Positions 41,621 through 53,036 are shown, counted from the stretch's first letter. The stretch is DNA of 64,000 bases from Leguminivora glycinivorella (GCF_023078275.1 NC_062987.1:20569772-20633771), one strand, 5' to 3'. The notes: generated from the letters alone by a model not told the origin. Program-made: numbers and translations.

Positions 41621-42054
41621 TAGGGATGTACCGACTATTGATTTGGCCGACTAGGCCGACTACCGACTAGTCGGCGCTGGGGTGGCCGAAAAACAGTTTT
41701 TTCAACTAAGTTCACATTTTAAATGTCGTTTTTGGTCTTTTGTTTGCTCTTTTCATAATTTTTTTACAGGTTCAAATGTCTATGAGAATATTTAGATAAA
41801 TTTTCCATTTTTAACAACCGGTTTGGCATAGTAGATAGTGAATTAGTAATCCAGCCTATGAAATTGTTAATCCTAAGTAGGACATTTATTTTTGTGATAT
41901 CTGATATTTGTTGTTTTGACTAAGAAAGGCATCATTTATGAAGTGCCGACTAATCGGCCTTTTTTGCCGACTAGTCGCCGACTAATCGCCGACTACAAAA
42001 GTGGCCGGATAGTCCGCTTTCCCGACTAGTCGGCGACTAGTCGGTACATCCCTA
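41621..42054. mobile_element. 434-bp hAT-like MITE with 8-bp duplication
   Basis: The inverted ends TAGGGATGTACCGAC and GTCGGTACATCCCTA are flanked by ATTATAAC at 41613-41620 and 42055-42062. Multiple CCGACTAGTCGGC palindromes lie near both ends. It has no ORF. The eight-base duplication and end sequence fit hAT. Confidence 0.85.
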
Positions 42055-42062
42055 ATTATAAC

Positions 42063-42659
42063 GTGTAGGTATCTACAGTAAACCTACTTGATGTGATATT
42101 ATCAGAAACACCTATACATTTACTTATATACAACTAAATACTACTTAACACTTTCGAAACCGGGCTCTACGCGGCGCTACGACATTTTCGCTACATACGG
42201 GGAAACCCATGTAATCGGCTACGCTTCTACGAGCGGTGTACCCGACAGTCGGGTTCTTGGTAGCGAAAGTGTTAAAGATACTGATTACCTGTCGCCGGGT
42301 GCGCGACAGCGTGGTGCTGTAATTTCTATGAATTAAGCGAGCTAGTCAAATCAAGCCCGTAAAAGGCACAGCAGACATTTTAATTCAAGAACGAAGTTGC
42401 GCTCAATTCTAAAAGAAGATGGAAAATTAGGTATTTAATCATGATGTAAGTATACAGTATTATAAGTACAGAAAGATCTTCATTAGGTAATTGTAAACTT
42501 TAATGTTTAGTTACTTTCTTTTCACTGTGACTGACACAGTCATGTTCAATGCTATATTGTTCATGAATAAAGTGCTATGACTATCGCTATAATACAGATG
42601 TATTGCGAAAAAAAAAATGATTTTGTGACCGTTGTACAAAGTGTTTAGATAAGCTAACC
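42063..42659. other. intergenic stretch, nothing recognised
   Basis: No supported frame or repeat. GGGTACACCGCTCGTAGAAG-like complementarity around 42170-42240 is weak. Confidence 0.35.
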
Positions 42660-42912
42660 ACAAAATTAAAATTTTGAAAAAACCCCCGACCGCGACACAG
42701 AGGACCGATTTTCATAAAACATGGCTAAGAACACTCCCGACTAACTCAGCTTTCAAACAAAAAAACTAAATCGAAATCAGTTCATCCGTTCGGGAGCTAC
42801 GATGCCACAGACAGACACACACACAGACAGACAGACAGACAGACAGGCACACACACACAGACATACACGTCAAACTTATAACACCCCGTCGTTTTTGCGT
42901 CGGGGGTTAAAA
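42660..42912 (+). repeat. family S repeat, copy 3
   Basis: Full-length relative of 38745-39010 with an expanded CAGA/CACA tract. Confidence 0.7.
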
Positions 42913-43351
42913 TGGTAACGAAGTGGAAAAATTAAATTTGGGCCGCTTTTTTTTACCTAGTAGGATCGAAAGGGCTCGTGATTCTGAGTAGGAAAAACAT
43001 TAAATTCACCAAATAAAAAAAAAAAAATTGTATCTTTCTTCTCGAAAATGCCCAATTACATCATCATGAGGCCGCTTCCTTGATGAATGGTTAAGCAAAA
43101 CGTCTTTAAAGGTGCGTTATCCAACGAGTCATTCCCAGAAACCCAGACACGATGGTCACAGCATCGTCAAAAATGGCGGCTTGGAATCCGTTTAACATGA
43201 ACGATTGATTTGTAGGACATAGACACTTCTTCATCGATAAAGGCTTTAATAGGATAAAGGCTTTTCTTCGACTGCTATTCAGGACTAAAAGAAATAGATG
43301 AGATGGGGAAAAGGGACAGGTACCTTCCTTGAAACACCGTTATGGTAAAGA

Positions 43352-43500
43352 CGGTCTAAGAATTTTACCACCCCCTTTTCTCCACTGGGCATCGCCATCG
43401 TAGAAGTAGATCGTGAGATATTGTTTCCATACTGTCACTGCTGCACAATTTAGTTTTCTTTCAACCTTTAATTACCAAAAGTGGCACTGAAACTTGAATG
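43352..43500 (+). repeat. family R repeat, copy 3, diverged
   Basis: GTCTAAGAATTTTACCACCCCC and GTGGCACTGAAACTT landmarks; the tail is replaced by the LINE fragment that follows. Confidence 0.6.
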
Positions 43501-43797
43501 GAATAGAATTTTATTTATTTGCCAGAATTTTTTAGATGGCTGGCAGTCCTCAACTGTGCGTTTCTCCAGAAACTTCCTGCCCCGCACAGCTAAACTGTGG
43601 AATGAATTGTCGCCTGCGGTATTTCCGGACCGATACGACCTTCAAATATTCAAGAAAAGAGCGTACACCCATCGTAAAGGCCGGCAATGCACCTCCAACA
43701 CCTCTGGTGTTCCGGGTGTTCATGGGCGGCGGTGATCGCTTACCATCAGGTGACCTGTCTGCTCGTTTGCCTCCTATCCCATAAAAAAAATACGTAT
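43501..43797 (+). pseudogene. LINE C-terminal fragment with 3' end
   Basis: The frame includes VRFSRNFLPRTAKLWNELSP, VFPDRYDLQIFKKRAY and GVPGVHGRR, then a 3' end CCTATCCCATAAAAAAAA. It is related in layout to 1386-1679 and 53854. Confidence 0.7.
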
Positions 43798-44371
43798 GAG
43801 CTATTTCATGTGCTCTGTCTACTCCATTTAGCGTATACGTTATCCAACGAGTCATTCCCAGAAAGCCCTCACTTACTGGTCACAGCATCAACAAATATGG
43901 CGGCTCGGAATCCGCGTACATTATTGATTGGTTTGTCGCAAGTATGTCGCGCGGCGATGGTTGGGATACCTGCGTCCGGCGTGTCCATGACTCCACGTTA
44001 GGATTGGTAGGTAATACCAGGGGCGGCTCACTCCGCGATCCTTTCACCGCGCTACAGGTACATGCCGGCGGCCGCGAGTTCGCGGCCCATTCACTGGCGA
44101 CGACCTTCGCGCGGCGCAATAGAATTCAATGTCGTTTGCACGCGTGCGGTCTGTTTGTTAATGTAGGTAAGAATTTAGAATGGCGGCGTTTTGTGAACAT
44201 CAAAGGAGTGAGCCTTCTGCACTTGTACTATTATATATTCTGTGGCAATACTGCCCTTTGCAATAGGGCTTACGATATTTTTTACGATTCCTACATCATA
44301 TAACTCAAAAAGTTAACCCTTTCGCTGACAGTGCATGTCGACGTACTGTCACTGAAAATACATATATGGGT
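43798..44371. other. GC-rich stretch with 119-codon frame, no gene called
   Basis: Positions 43850-43935 repeat 43120-43215 (TTATCCAACGAGTCATTCCC, ATGGCGGC). The GC-rich part contains CGGCCGCGAGTTCGCGGCC. The frame at 43944-44303 shows no domain. Confidence 0.35.
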
Positions 44372-44540
44372 ACTAGCATTTGCCCGCGGCTTTGCTCGCG
44401 TTAGAAAGAGACAAAAAGTAGCCTATGTCACTCTCTATCCCTTCAACTATATCCACTTAAAAAATCACGTCAATTCGTGGCTCCGTTCTGCCGTGAAAGA
44501 CGGATAAAGAAACAGACACACACACTTTCCCATTTATAAT
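44372..44540 (+). repeat. family T repeat, copy 2
   Basis: TAGCATTTGCCCGCGGCTTTGC to CATTTATAATATTA. Confidence 0.75.
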
Positions 44541-44552
44541 ATTACCTAGCTT

Positions 44553-44731
44553 TTGCCCACGGCTCCGCTCGCGTTAGAAAGAGATAAAAAGTAGCCTATG
44601 TCACTCTCCATCCCTTCAACTATCTCCACTTAGAAAATCACGTCAATTAGTCGCTCCGTTTTGCCGTGAAAGACGGACAAACAAACAGACACACACACTT
44701 TCCCTTTTATAATATTAGTATGGATATTATA
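44553..44731 (+). repeat. family T repeat, copy 3, in tandem with copy 2
   Basis: Starts 12 bp after copy 2 and ends ATAATATTAGTATGGAT, followed by a TATATTATA-rich simple repeat to 44775. Confidence 0.75.
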
Positions 44732-44789
44732 TTATATATTATATTATAATATTATATATTATATTATGTATATTATGTGCCCGTGTGGT

Positions 44790-45050
44790 GACGGGTTAAG
44801 AATTTCACCACCCCTTTCTTCCCGTGGGTGTCGTAGAAGGCGACTGTGGGATATGGGTTAAATTGTGGCGTAGGCGAGAGGCTGGCAACCTGTCACTGCA
44901 ATGTCACAGTTTCGTTTTCTTTCAACCCCTTATTTGCCAAGAGTGGCACATGAAACTGTGCTCTGCCTACTCCTTCATGGGATACAGGCGTGATTGTATG
45001 TATGTATGTTGTATGTATGTATATTATGTATTATGTATGTATGTATAGTA
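44790..45050 (+). repeat. family R repeat, copy 4
   Basis: GACGGGTTAAGAATTTCACC to a long (TATG)n tail at 44996-45048. Confidence 0.75.
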
Positions 45051-45247
45051 TGGATGTCTTTTCTGCGGCAGTCATCATTAATTTGGAATCGAGGGTAAGT
45101 AGGTCTTCTAAGACTAAGACCATTTTCGCGTACTGGATCGGGTAGAAGCCCTCACTGACCCGTTAATAAAATAAGTACATCCTAGATATATAAAATGCAA
45201 ACGAACACTAGCTCCGCTTGATGGTAATAGGTGGTGGCCACACCTGT

Positions 45248-45384
45248 AGGCCTAGCACATGATGGCCGCGGGAGTATGTCGCCGCGAGATAGATGACACG
45301 TCTTTGTCTAATTGTATTAATGACATAAGGACAGGTAGTCTATCTCGCGGCGACATACTCCCGCGGCCATCATGTGCTAGGCCT
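45248..45384. repeat. perfect 46-bp inverted repeat, 45-nt spacer
   Basis: 45248-45293 and 45339-45384 are exact complements (AGGCCTAGCACATGATGGCC at the outer end). A diverged single arm (CGCGCCAATCATGTGCTAG) lies at 52890-52910. Confidence 0.85.
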
Positions 45385-45619
45385 GCTGAAAGTGCGTTGC
45401 CGGCTCCTAAGATGGAGTACGCTCTTTTCTTGAAGACCGCATGGTAACGAATGTTACGAATAATGCTCCTTGGTGATGCTGAAATAAACTTCCTATAAAT
45501 AATAAAATTACTGAATCTGACATTTTCCGGAAATACACGTCTATAAAAATAAAAATATTACTTTGCTAACACGTGAAACTATAACGCTTAGGTAAGTATA
45601 TTCGTAAAATATTATTGGC

Positions 45620-45850
45620 ATGAAATTTAAAGAATACCTTTTTGTACCCTTTGGTGTAGAAACTCTAGGTCCATGGGGCCCCAGCGCGAACAAGTTGTTC
45701 ACAGAAATCGCGAAGCGTCTGGTTGAGGTAACTGGTGACCGAAGAGCTGGCGACTTCCTCGCTCAACGTATCAGCATTGCGATACAGCGAGGAAATGTCG
45801 CCAGTATCCTTGGTACAATGCCTCAAGGGCCTATTTTAGACATTAGCTAG
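45620..45850 (+). pseudogene. non-LTR retrotransposon C-terminal fragment
   Basis: The frame carries VPFGVETLGPWGPSANKLF, RLVEVTGDRRAGDFLAQR and ISIAIQRGNVASILGTMP before the stop, a block common at the end of insect LINE reverse transcriptase proteins. The upstream core is absent. Confidence 0.7.
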
Positions 45851-46162
45851 CTTTTAAGTTTAGTCTTAGTTTCTTATATAATTATGTAAATAACATACAT
45901 ACCTAAATAACATACAATACAATAACATACATACCTACCAGCAGCGGGTGGTCCATACAAGCCGATTCCAACCGACTTGCCTAAACTAAGATTGATTACT
46001 AGTAAAGTACCTAATTTTAAGGTAACACCTAGCAGAAACTTCCACCAGCCGCCACTGATACCTACATACATAAGCGTGTATTCCCAAACGGTGTAGGCAG
46101 AGCCGACGACACTACTCAAGTTTCAGTGGCACTACTGGCACTAGTGGCAGTTAAGAAGTCTA
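45851..46162. other. intergenic stretch, nothing recognised
   Basis: Contains ACATACATACC-type simple sequence at 45893-45940 and CCAGCAGCGGGTGG... near 45938 resembling 55720 in reverse; otherwise nothing. Confidence 0.35.
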
Positions 46163-46312
46163 ATGAAAACAAGATTGTGGTATAGCAGTGACAGGCTGCC
46201 AGCCCATCGCCCACACCACAATGGAACTTTTATCTCACAGTCGATTTCTACGACACCTACAGGAGTAAAGATGGTTGTAAAATTCTTAACCCGTCACCAC
46301 ACAGGATGCTTA
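46163..46312 (-). repeat. family R repeat, copy 5, partial
   Basis: The minus strand reads GACGGGTTAAGAATTTTACAACC through the GTGGTGTGGGCGATGG region. Confidence 0.6.
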
Positions 46313-47166
46313 AAATTAGGGATGTGCAAGTTGCGGAAACTTTCCAAAAAAATCGTAAATTTCTTGAAAAATTCACGAAAAATAAAGAGAATTTAAATTT
46401 ATGAAATGGAAAGTTCCCATCCATACGAAGTATGGAAAGTTTCCGAAGTTTTCCTATGTGAAAATTTCAGAATTTTGGAAAATTTTCGTCAGCACAGCAG
46501 TAAGTTAAAACAACCGTCCGTAATAAATAGTCCCTTTAAATTTAAATTAACATGAAAGACAGGGGTTTATTTCGACTTGCTGAAACTAACGTTTCGTGAT
46601 GATTCTCCATTGTCGAATCTAAGTACTATCAGCTGCAAAAGTGCATGGCGAATTTATCGAATTCATTGATTTGTTCAGTCATAATTTCTCCATGTAATCT
46701 CACTGTACAATCACAAAATCACAAAAATCACAAAAATTCACATTTGAAATCCATAGTTAGTAGCACACTCAATGAAGCCTATCTCGCGGGAAATAATTCG
46801 TGTATAGGCGAATTTTTGTACAGTTGTAGGGATTGGTGTTCTAATCTACATACTCAAAGTACTGATGGGTAGGGGAGGAGCTAACGGGTGGAGGGGGGGT
46901 GTAAAGGTCCCTTTTTTTAGTTTTTCGCGAATAACTTTTAAATGGTGGCACATAGCAAAAAATGTTCTGTTATTCACATTTGAAATGACAAGTGTAATGT
47001 GAGAACCAAATCAAACAATTATAAAAAAACCTATTGTTGCCAAGTACAGGTGCGCACCCGGGTTGTTTACCAACAACCAGCTAAAATTAAGCTTCTTTCC
47101 TTATTAATTAGATAAAAACTGTTTATGTACCTACTTATGTAAAAATTTAGATTATAGTTATTTGTT
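46313..47166. other. intergenic stretch, no gene recognised
   Basis: Starts with TTAGGGATGTGCAAGTTGCGG, resembling a hAT-type terminus without a visible partner; the rest is unremarkable. Confidence 0.35.
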
Positions 47167-47583
47167 ATACAAGGGGGCAAAGTTGTATTTTAACGCCGAG
47201 TGTGGAATTGAAAAACGAGCAAGTGAAAGGATTCTATAGTTGAACCACGAGCGAAGCGAGTGGTTCGAGAATAGAATCCTGAACTTGCGAGTTTTTTAAC
47301 ACACGAGAAGTAAAATACATTTGCACCCGAGTGTAACACAAAACTTTTCCCCTCACTATAGCGAGGAAACTACAACGCAAAAAATGCGTTTATCACTGCT
47401 TCCAGTAGTTCCACAGGTGGTAAATCATCTTTATTACTAGATTCACCTACTTTTATCAATTTTAAAGCAGGTAATTTGACTTTATTCAAGGTCAAATTAC
47501 TTTACCCACTAGTGGATAAAATGCGTTTTTACCCGCTGGTATTAAAGGACAAAACACGTGTTTCCAAGCTAGTGAGGGGAAAA
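47167..47583 (+). repeat. family G repeat, copy 4, full length
   Basis: TACAAGGGGGCAAAGTTGTA to GCTAGTGAGGGGAAAAT, about 417 bp. It contains several short palindromes (GAACCACGAGCGAAGCGAG) and no ORF. Confidence 0.75.
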
Positions 47584-48737
47584 TACCTTTATTAAATAAA
47601 ATACCTACAATGTAAACGAGCGAAAACGGCGGCATAACCTTTAGCGGTTTTCGCTCGCTGTTCCGATGTAAAAAATAAAAATAGTATTTTTGGATAAATT
47701 AATAAATTATAAACCGTATTATTAAAAATAGATTTTGATACATATTTTGTCAATCAATTCGTTTTGGCTGTAGAGTCGATCGATTCGAGACTCAACTTTG
47801 GTATTCCACTGTTGATCTCAACATTAAGCAAATATGTCAAGTTAATCACGTCAAACCCTGTAAGTAAGCGTATTAAGCACTTAAAATCACCGTTAAGTTA
47901 TTGATATATTCATGCTATTTAAGCTATAACCTTACTAGGGTCTGAATAGACATCCCGACTGACCAGAAATTCAAACTGAACCAAATATTTAAATCCCCAA
48001 AACGTCAAACGGACATGTTGCAATACTTGCAATCAATTCATACAGTTAATTACTAATTCGATGCCCATAAACCGTGCTAGCCGGGTATATAAGTACAGGT
48101 TTATAAGCGAGCGAGGTAGGGCACCGCAACATTTGAATTCGGTGTTGGGCGGTGGTAACTCATGTGATTTGTGATCTCTGGTAATTCAAGATGGCGGTCC
48201 TTCCGGTGTTTATGGTGAGGAGATTTTTTTAGACTAAGGTGGTAAATCTTGGCATTAACAACACAACGGTAATTGATACAGATTTTTAAAGTAATTAAAA
48301 TTAACCAGGCGGCATATAAGGGCCATTTTTATTCAAATTCCACCCCACTTTTTTTGGATTTGGAAATTTTTATGTGGTTTCCACTCAGAATCGCGAGCTC
48401 TTTCAATTCTAATCGGAGAAAAAAAGTAAAAATACCCATGTTACAAAAAAAGTGGGGTGGACAACTTTGAAAAAAATGGGGCATAAACAGGTGGCAATTT
48501 GAAAAATGTAGGGCTCCCCGGCCCGTCTTCATAACCGCGTGCCTTCCTAAACCTTGACGTTGGCGGAATCATCGACGAGCCATAACACTTAAAAAAATAT
48601 TGAAAACGAAGTGCGAAGGTTCCTATCGAAAATTTGAAATTCGCGGCACTTTAGTGCCCAGATTTGGTTGATCGCCTAAAGTATTTAAAGTCTGGGGGAA
48701 AATACCATGTAGCACCTAGATTTTGTGATTCTTCATT
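47584..48737. other. intergenic stretch, minor structures only
   Basis: A hairpin AGCGAAAAC...GTTTTCGCT lies at 47619-47658. A 65-67-codon pair of overlapping frames at 48273-48532 has no motif. Confidence 0.35.
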
Positions 48738-48945
48738 TTAACCCCCGTCGCAAAAACGACGGGGTATTTAGTTTGACGTGTCTGTCTGTCTGTGGCATCG
48801 CAGCTCCCGAACGGATGAACCTATTTAAATTTAGTTTTTTTTTGTCTGAAAGCTGAGTTAGTCGGGAGTGTTCCTAGCCATGTTTCATGAAAATCGGTCT
48901 GCTATGTCGCGGTCGGGGTTTTTTTTCCATATTTTAATTAGGTTA
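48738..48945 (-). repeat. family S repeat, copy 4
   Basis: CCCCCGTCGCAAAAACGACGG, (CTGT)n, ATGTTTCATGAAAATCGGTC. Confidence 0.7.
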
Positions 48946-49137
48946 CACTGTACCTAGAATTAGTCAATTAAAATAAAATACCTAAATAACAATTCATGAA
49001 AACAAGTTGTATAGTTGAATGTTCAAACTCTTTATGGTCACTAAATAGCGCAGGGCTTTTTTAATGATATTATGGTTCAAGAGGTGAAACTAAGATTGAC
49101 TTAAGGTTGATTACTATCCAGTTGGTAAATAGTTACT

Positions 49138-49551
49138 TGTTATACAAGTTGTATTTTAACGCCGAGTGTGGAATTGAAAAACGAGCAAGTAAAAGGATTC
49201 TATAGTTGAACCACGAGCGAAGCGAGTGGTTCGAGAATAGAATCCTGAACTTGCGAGTTTTTTAACACACGAGAAGTAAAATACATTTGCACCCGAGTGT
49301 AACACAAAACTTTTCCCCTCACTATAGCGAGGAAACTACAAAGCAAAAAAATGCGTTTATCACTGCTTCCAGTAGTTCCACAGGTGGTAAATCATCTTAA
49401 TTACTAGATTCACCTACTTTTATCAATTTTAAAGCAGTTAATTTGACTTTATTCAAGGTCAAATTACTTTACCTACTAGTGGATAAAATGCGTTTTTACC
49501 CGCTGGTATTAAAGGACAAAACACGTGTTTCCGAGCTAGTGAGGGGAAAAA
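49138..49551 (+). repeat. family G repeat, copy 5, full length
   Basis: Nearly identical to 47167-47583 apart from a missing GGGGGCA near the start. Confidence 0.75.
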
Positions 49552-49629
49552 ACATTTATAGTTTTCATAAAAAATATTGAGTTTTGGAGAAAAGCGGTAC
49601 CACGATACCGATTAAAAATCGAGTAGGTA

Positions 49630-50141
49630 ACTATAAAAAGTGACCGGAAAGAAAAGGTCGGTAGTATACGCCAAATTATCGATAAATAACGTTGATCACG
49701 TTGGTTAACGTTGAATAACGTTGGTTGGGGCTTATCGATATTAGTTATTTTTTTATTGCCATTTCTTTTTTTTAGCAGAATTTCAAGTTTGTTTCACATT
49801 TCTTACATGTTTTACTAACTTTTGGATAGCTTTTGCAGTTTTACCGTATAAGTAATAGTAATAACTATTCAATAAAAAAAAAACAGAATGGAAAATAAGC
49901 TCAGAACAACAAAAATAGTGCAACAAGTCAGTCGCCCCTATTAAAAAAAAAGAAACGGCATTAAATAAAATAACTAATAATGATAAGCCCCAAAATCAAC
50001 GTTTTTTATCGATAATTTGGCGTATATTACCGACCCTTTCTTTTATTTTTTATAAGTATAGTTAAAGATTTTTTATTCTCAATAGTGTAATATTTAATTT
50101 ATACCCTATTTCATTTTAACAACTTTCTTTCCGGTCACCTT
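49630..50141. mobile_element. ~512-bp foldback element
   Basis: The outer ends AGTGACCGGAAAG and CTTTCCGGTCACC are complementary. The inner arms share GGTCGGTA-TATACGCCAAATTATCGATAA and GGGGCTTATC, separated by an AT-rich centre. It has no ORF. Confidence 0.7.
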
Positions 50142-50160
50142 TCCCCGGGACACATTGTAA

Positions 50161-50292
50161 ACTCTGTCAAACAAGTTTGTCACTAAGTAAGAACAAAGAA
50201 AACTATAGGTATCCTTTTCTATAGCAACTTAAAGAAAAGGATGCATATAGTTTTCTTTGTTCTTATTTAGTGACAAACTTGTTTGACAGAGT
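50161..50292. repeat. 60-bp inverted repeat, 12-nt loop
   Basis: 50161-50220 and 50233-50292 are complementary with about three mismatches (ACTCTGTCAAACAAGTTTGT at the outer end). Confidence 0.8.
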
Positions 50293-50366
50293 ATATATTA
50301 TACCTACTTAAGTTTTTTTCAGTTGGTATATGGTTTTATTTATGGAAGTTTAAAGGACGACATATA

Positions 50367-50580
50367 GTACATTACGATACTAGTGCGAAAAAAAGGAAGT
50401 TCGAAATGAGCGGCGATAAATTAAAACACAACCGAAGGGAGTGTTTTAAATCGACACGAGTTACGAATTTCCTTTTCGCACGTGTATCGTTCGAAGTTTT
50501 TCAGTATAGACGACTCCGAAATTTCGACCTGAACCACTTCTCGCACCAGTGCGTAAAAAAACACCATCTACTGAAAAGTC
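50367..50580. repeat. family D foldback repeat, copy 2
   Basis: Same block order as 3367-3606, with a shorter 3' part. Confidence 0.65.
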
Positions 50581-51101
50581 CATCTACTATTTAGATTCTG
50601 ATTAAAATCATCCGTCTATATTTTATTCTATACCTAAGTTTTCAGCATAAACTTTGCACATACTTGAATGTTAACTTGTGATTTATTTGGCCCAAACCAC
50701 GCCCAAACTTTTAAATTATTAAAAATGGTAGTTACATATCGTCACTACTTTTAAAAAATCTCATATCTCATGCTTCTCCTCAAAGTTAAAACGCAGTAAG
50801 TCTACATGCATTCCATACATACTTACTACAGTTTTCTTTTCATTGACAGACGAAGATACAAGTTTTTTAAAAAGTAGTGACGATATAATGTTATAACGCA
50901 TATCACATTATGCATTAGTACTCCATCATAATGTCTTCCGACACAGTATTATGTAAGATTAACTAATAAATAGCGTTACATAGGCATTATCAGTTATAAT
51001 TAGATTCATTCATGATGTGGAACGGTGTGAATAACACAGTGTTCAATATTCATACTGTTACCGCAGAGTAATCCATCAATACATTTTCGGTAATACACCG
51101 T
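50581..51101. other. intergenic stretch with a diverged inverted pair
   Basis: TATCGTCACTACTTTTAAAAAA at 50737 and its complement at 50866-50888 form a loose foldback; nothing else is seen. Confidence 0.4.
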
Positions 51102-51493
51102 GTTTTTTTTTGTTTTCCGTTAACTTCGACACGTCGTTAGGTTCATTATCAGGTACCAGAAATCTTATAGACCAGGAATCAGAAATTCAGTATCACTTTT
51201 AGTTAAACTCGCAAAAAATTTTTTTCATCGTTTTCATACATAATAAATGAATTAATTAGTGTGAGAGACTCTTAAGAATTACATTCAAGGTAGTGTCAAG
51301 TGATTGATGGCACATGTCAAAACAAATAACATTAGGAATTGGTAAAGGCTGTTCACACGTGTTCATCAATTATCTTAATTTTTTTAATAACTAGAAAACC
51401 GTTAAAGTTAAGACGCTTGTTTCTTAGAGAAATTAATTGTATTTGATCTAAAAAACCTTCCCTTAAAGTTAACAGAATTCAATAAAAACAGGT
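51102..51493. repeat. family E repeat, copy 2
   Basis: Collinear with 10328-10690. Confidence 0.7.
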
Positions 51494-51713
51494 TGATAGG
51501 TTCTATGTATCGATGAAGATTTTGAAATTATCTTCAAGCAAAAAGGATAAATAATAAATAAAACACAATAAAAAATTAAAATTCACGACTGCAGTTTTAA
51601 AGCGAAATGAAAATCACCTTTCGATATGTTAGTCAGTCAACTAGATCAATGTAAACCTTTAAACGAGCAATTCTTGTATATTTATTTATGTATTTATTAT
51701 TTATTTATATATA

Positions 51714-52122
51714 TCGACGATCTCGGAAACCGCTCTAACGATTTCTCTGAAATTAGTTATGTAAACATAAACATAAACATAAAACATATTTATTCAACTT
51801 TACTTTATGTGGGGGTTTCGGGGGTGAAAAATCGATGTAGCTTAGCCTTAGATCCCGGGAAACGCGAATTTTCGAGTTTTCATGCGTTTTTCTTTCGCGT
51901 TAGTTAACGCAAAATAAGGTCGTTAATTTCGCCGACCGCGCATCGGCTGGGCGTAGCTCAGTCGTAAGAGGTTGGTCTAATGTTCGCAAGCACATCGCAG
52001 GTGTCAGGGTTTCGAATCCCGGCCAGAAATAAAGTTTTTTTTTTTTTGTATTTATATGATTTTTTTTTATCTAAAGACGTCATATAATAAAATAGAACCG
52101 AGCGAAGCTCGGTCGCCCAGAT
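51714..52122 (+). repeat. RTE-like 3' tail containing a tRNA-like unit
   Basis: The stretches GATCTCGGAAACCGCTCTAACGA and GAGCGAAGCTCGGTCGCCCAGATA are the two parts of an RTE-type 3' tail. Between them, 51950-52028 folds like a tRNA, with box A GGCGTAGCTCAGTCGTAAG, box B GGGTTTCGAATCC and an acceptor of about six of seven pairs CTGGGCG/CGGCCAG, followed by poly(T). Confidence 0.5.
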
Positions 52123-53036
52123 ATTTAGAATAATGAGTGTTTAGTCAGGTTCAAACACAGCTCAAGATTGTACTTGGATATTTTGTTTCCATTGCAGTCG
52201 GGGGACCATTTCAATGAGCAAAAACGAAGTTCCCCCGGAGTAGAATCAAATTAATCAGTGTAAAGAGCGTACTAAAATGTACTAGCTGGTGTAATTAAGA
52301 ACGTAATTAATTAAATCGAAAAAACCGATATTGCCACGAACGAAACTATGTACCCGCGAATGCCAGTACTAGAATCTAGTTCTATTGGTTGAACATGGTG
52401 AAATAAACAGCGATTTAAGTTATAGGTATGTGTTCCACATATCATGTGTCGTTGATTTTAGGAGTCAGCTGCCAGGGCACATGTTCGGCGCGATATTATG
52501 AAAATGAAAATGAAATAAATGTTTATTCAAAACTAAAACTTAAAACTAAACTTTAACTTCTGCCAAACCAGAGTATGGTTTGTTGGCAGACGAGGCTCCT
52601 AATACATAAGGTTCTATATCTACTTATATTATTTACTAGCAATGGCAAACAAGACAATACAGCACTGTAATATCTTGTTTGCCATTGGGTAGGTGCATAC
52701 GTAAGATTCACTACTATTATTACTTATTAGTTTTTAGATCTACTTTGCACTATTGCGTATTCTATTCTGTAGGTACTATTACTATACAACTTTATATCTA
52801 CATATTTCTTAACACCTTATGTCGCCATGACACGGACTACCCGTCTTTGCGTTAAAGTCGTGCGATCTATGTTACGGGGAGATACTTTCGCGCCAATCAT
52901 GTGCTAGCCCTGAAAAAAGTAACCCTCAAAAATGTGGAGGTATAGTCACATAACTCTGAAGTTCACATTACATACATAGGTACAAAGTTAGTGCAAAGAT
53001 CCATAAATAAATTTTGAAGTTATTAATGATTTCAGT
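52123..53036. other. intergenic stretch, no gene recognised
   Basis: Contains AAATGAAATAAATGTTTATTC at 52505, in the style of a LINE 3' end, and a CAATCATGTGCTAGCCCTG repeat arm at 52893. Confidence 0.4.

Noticed and set aside
43944..44303. 119-codon ORF in a GC-rich patch
   Set aside because: No motif, and the open frame is explained by local GC content; the flanks are repeats.
44725..44780. ATATTATATTATA palindromic tract as a CRISPR-like or origin-like repeat
   Set aside because: Simple-sequence expansion at a retroelement 3' end. No spaced repeats, and the context is eukaryotic.
51950..52028. Possible functional tRNA gene
   Set aside because: The acceptor stem has a mismatch, the variable region is long, and it sits inside a retroelement tail; treated as a tRNA-derived repeat.
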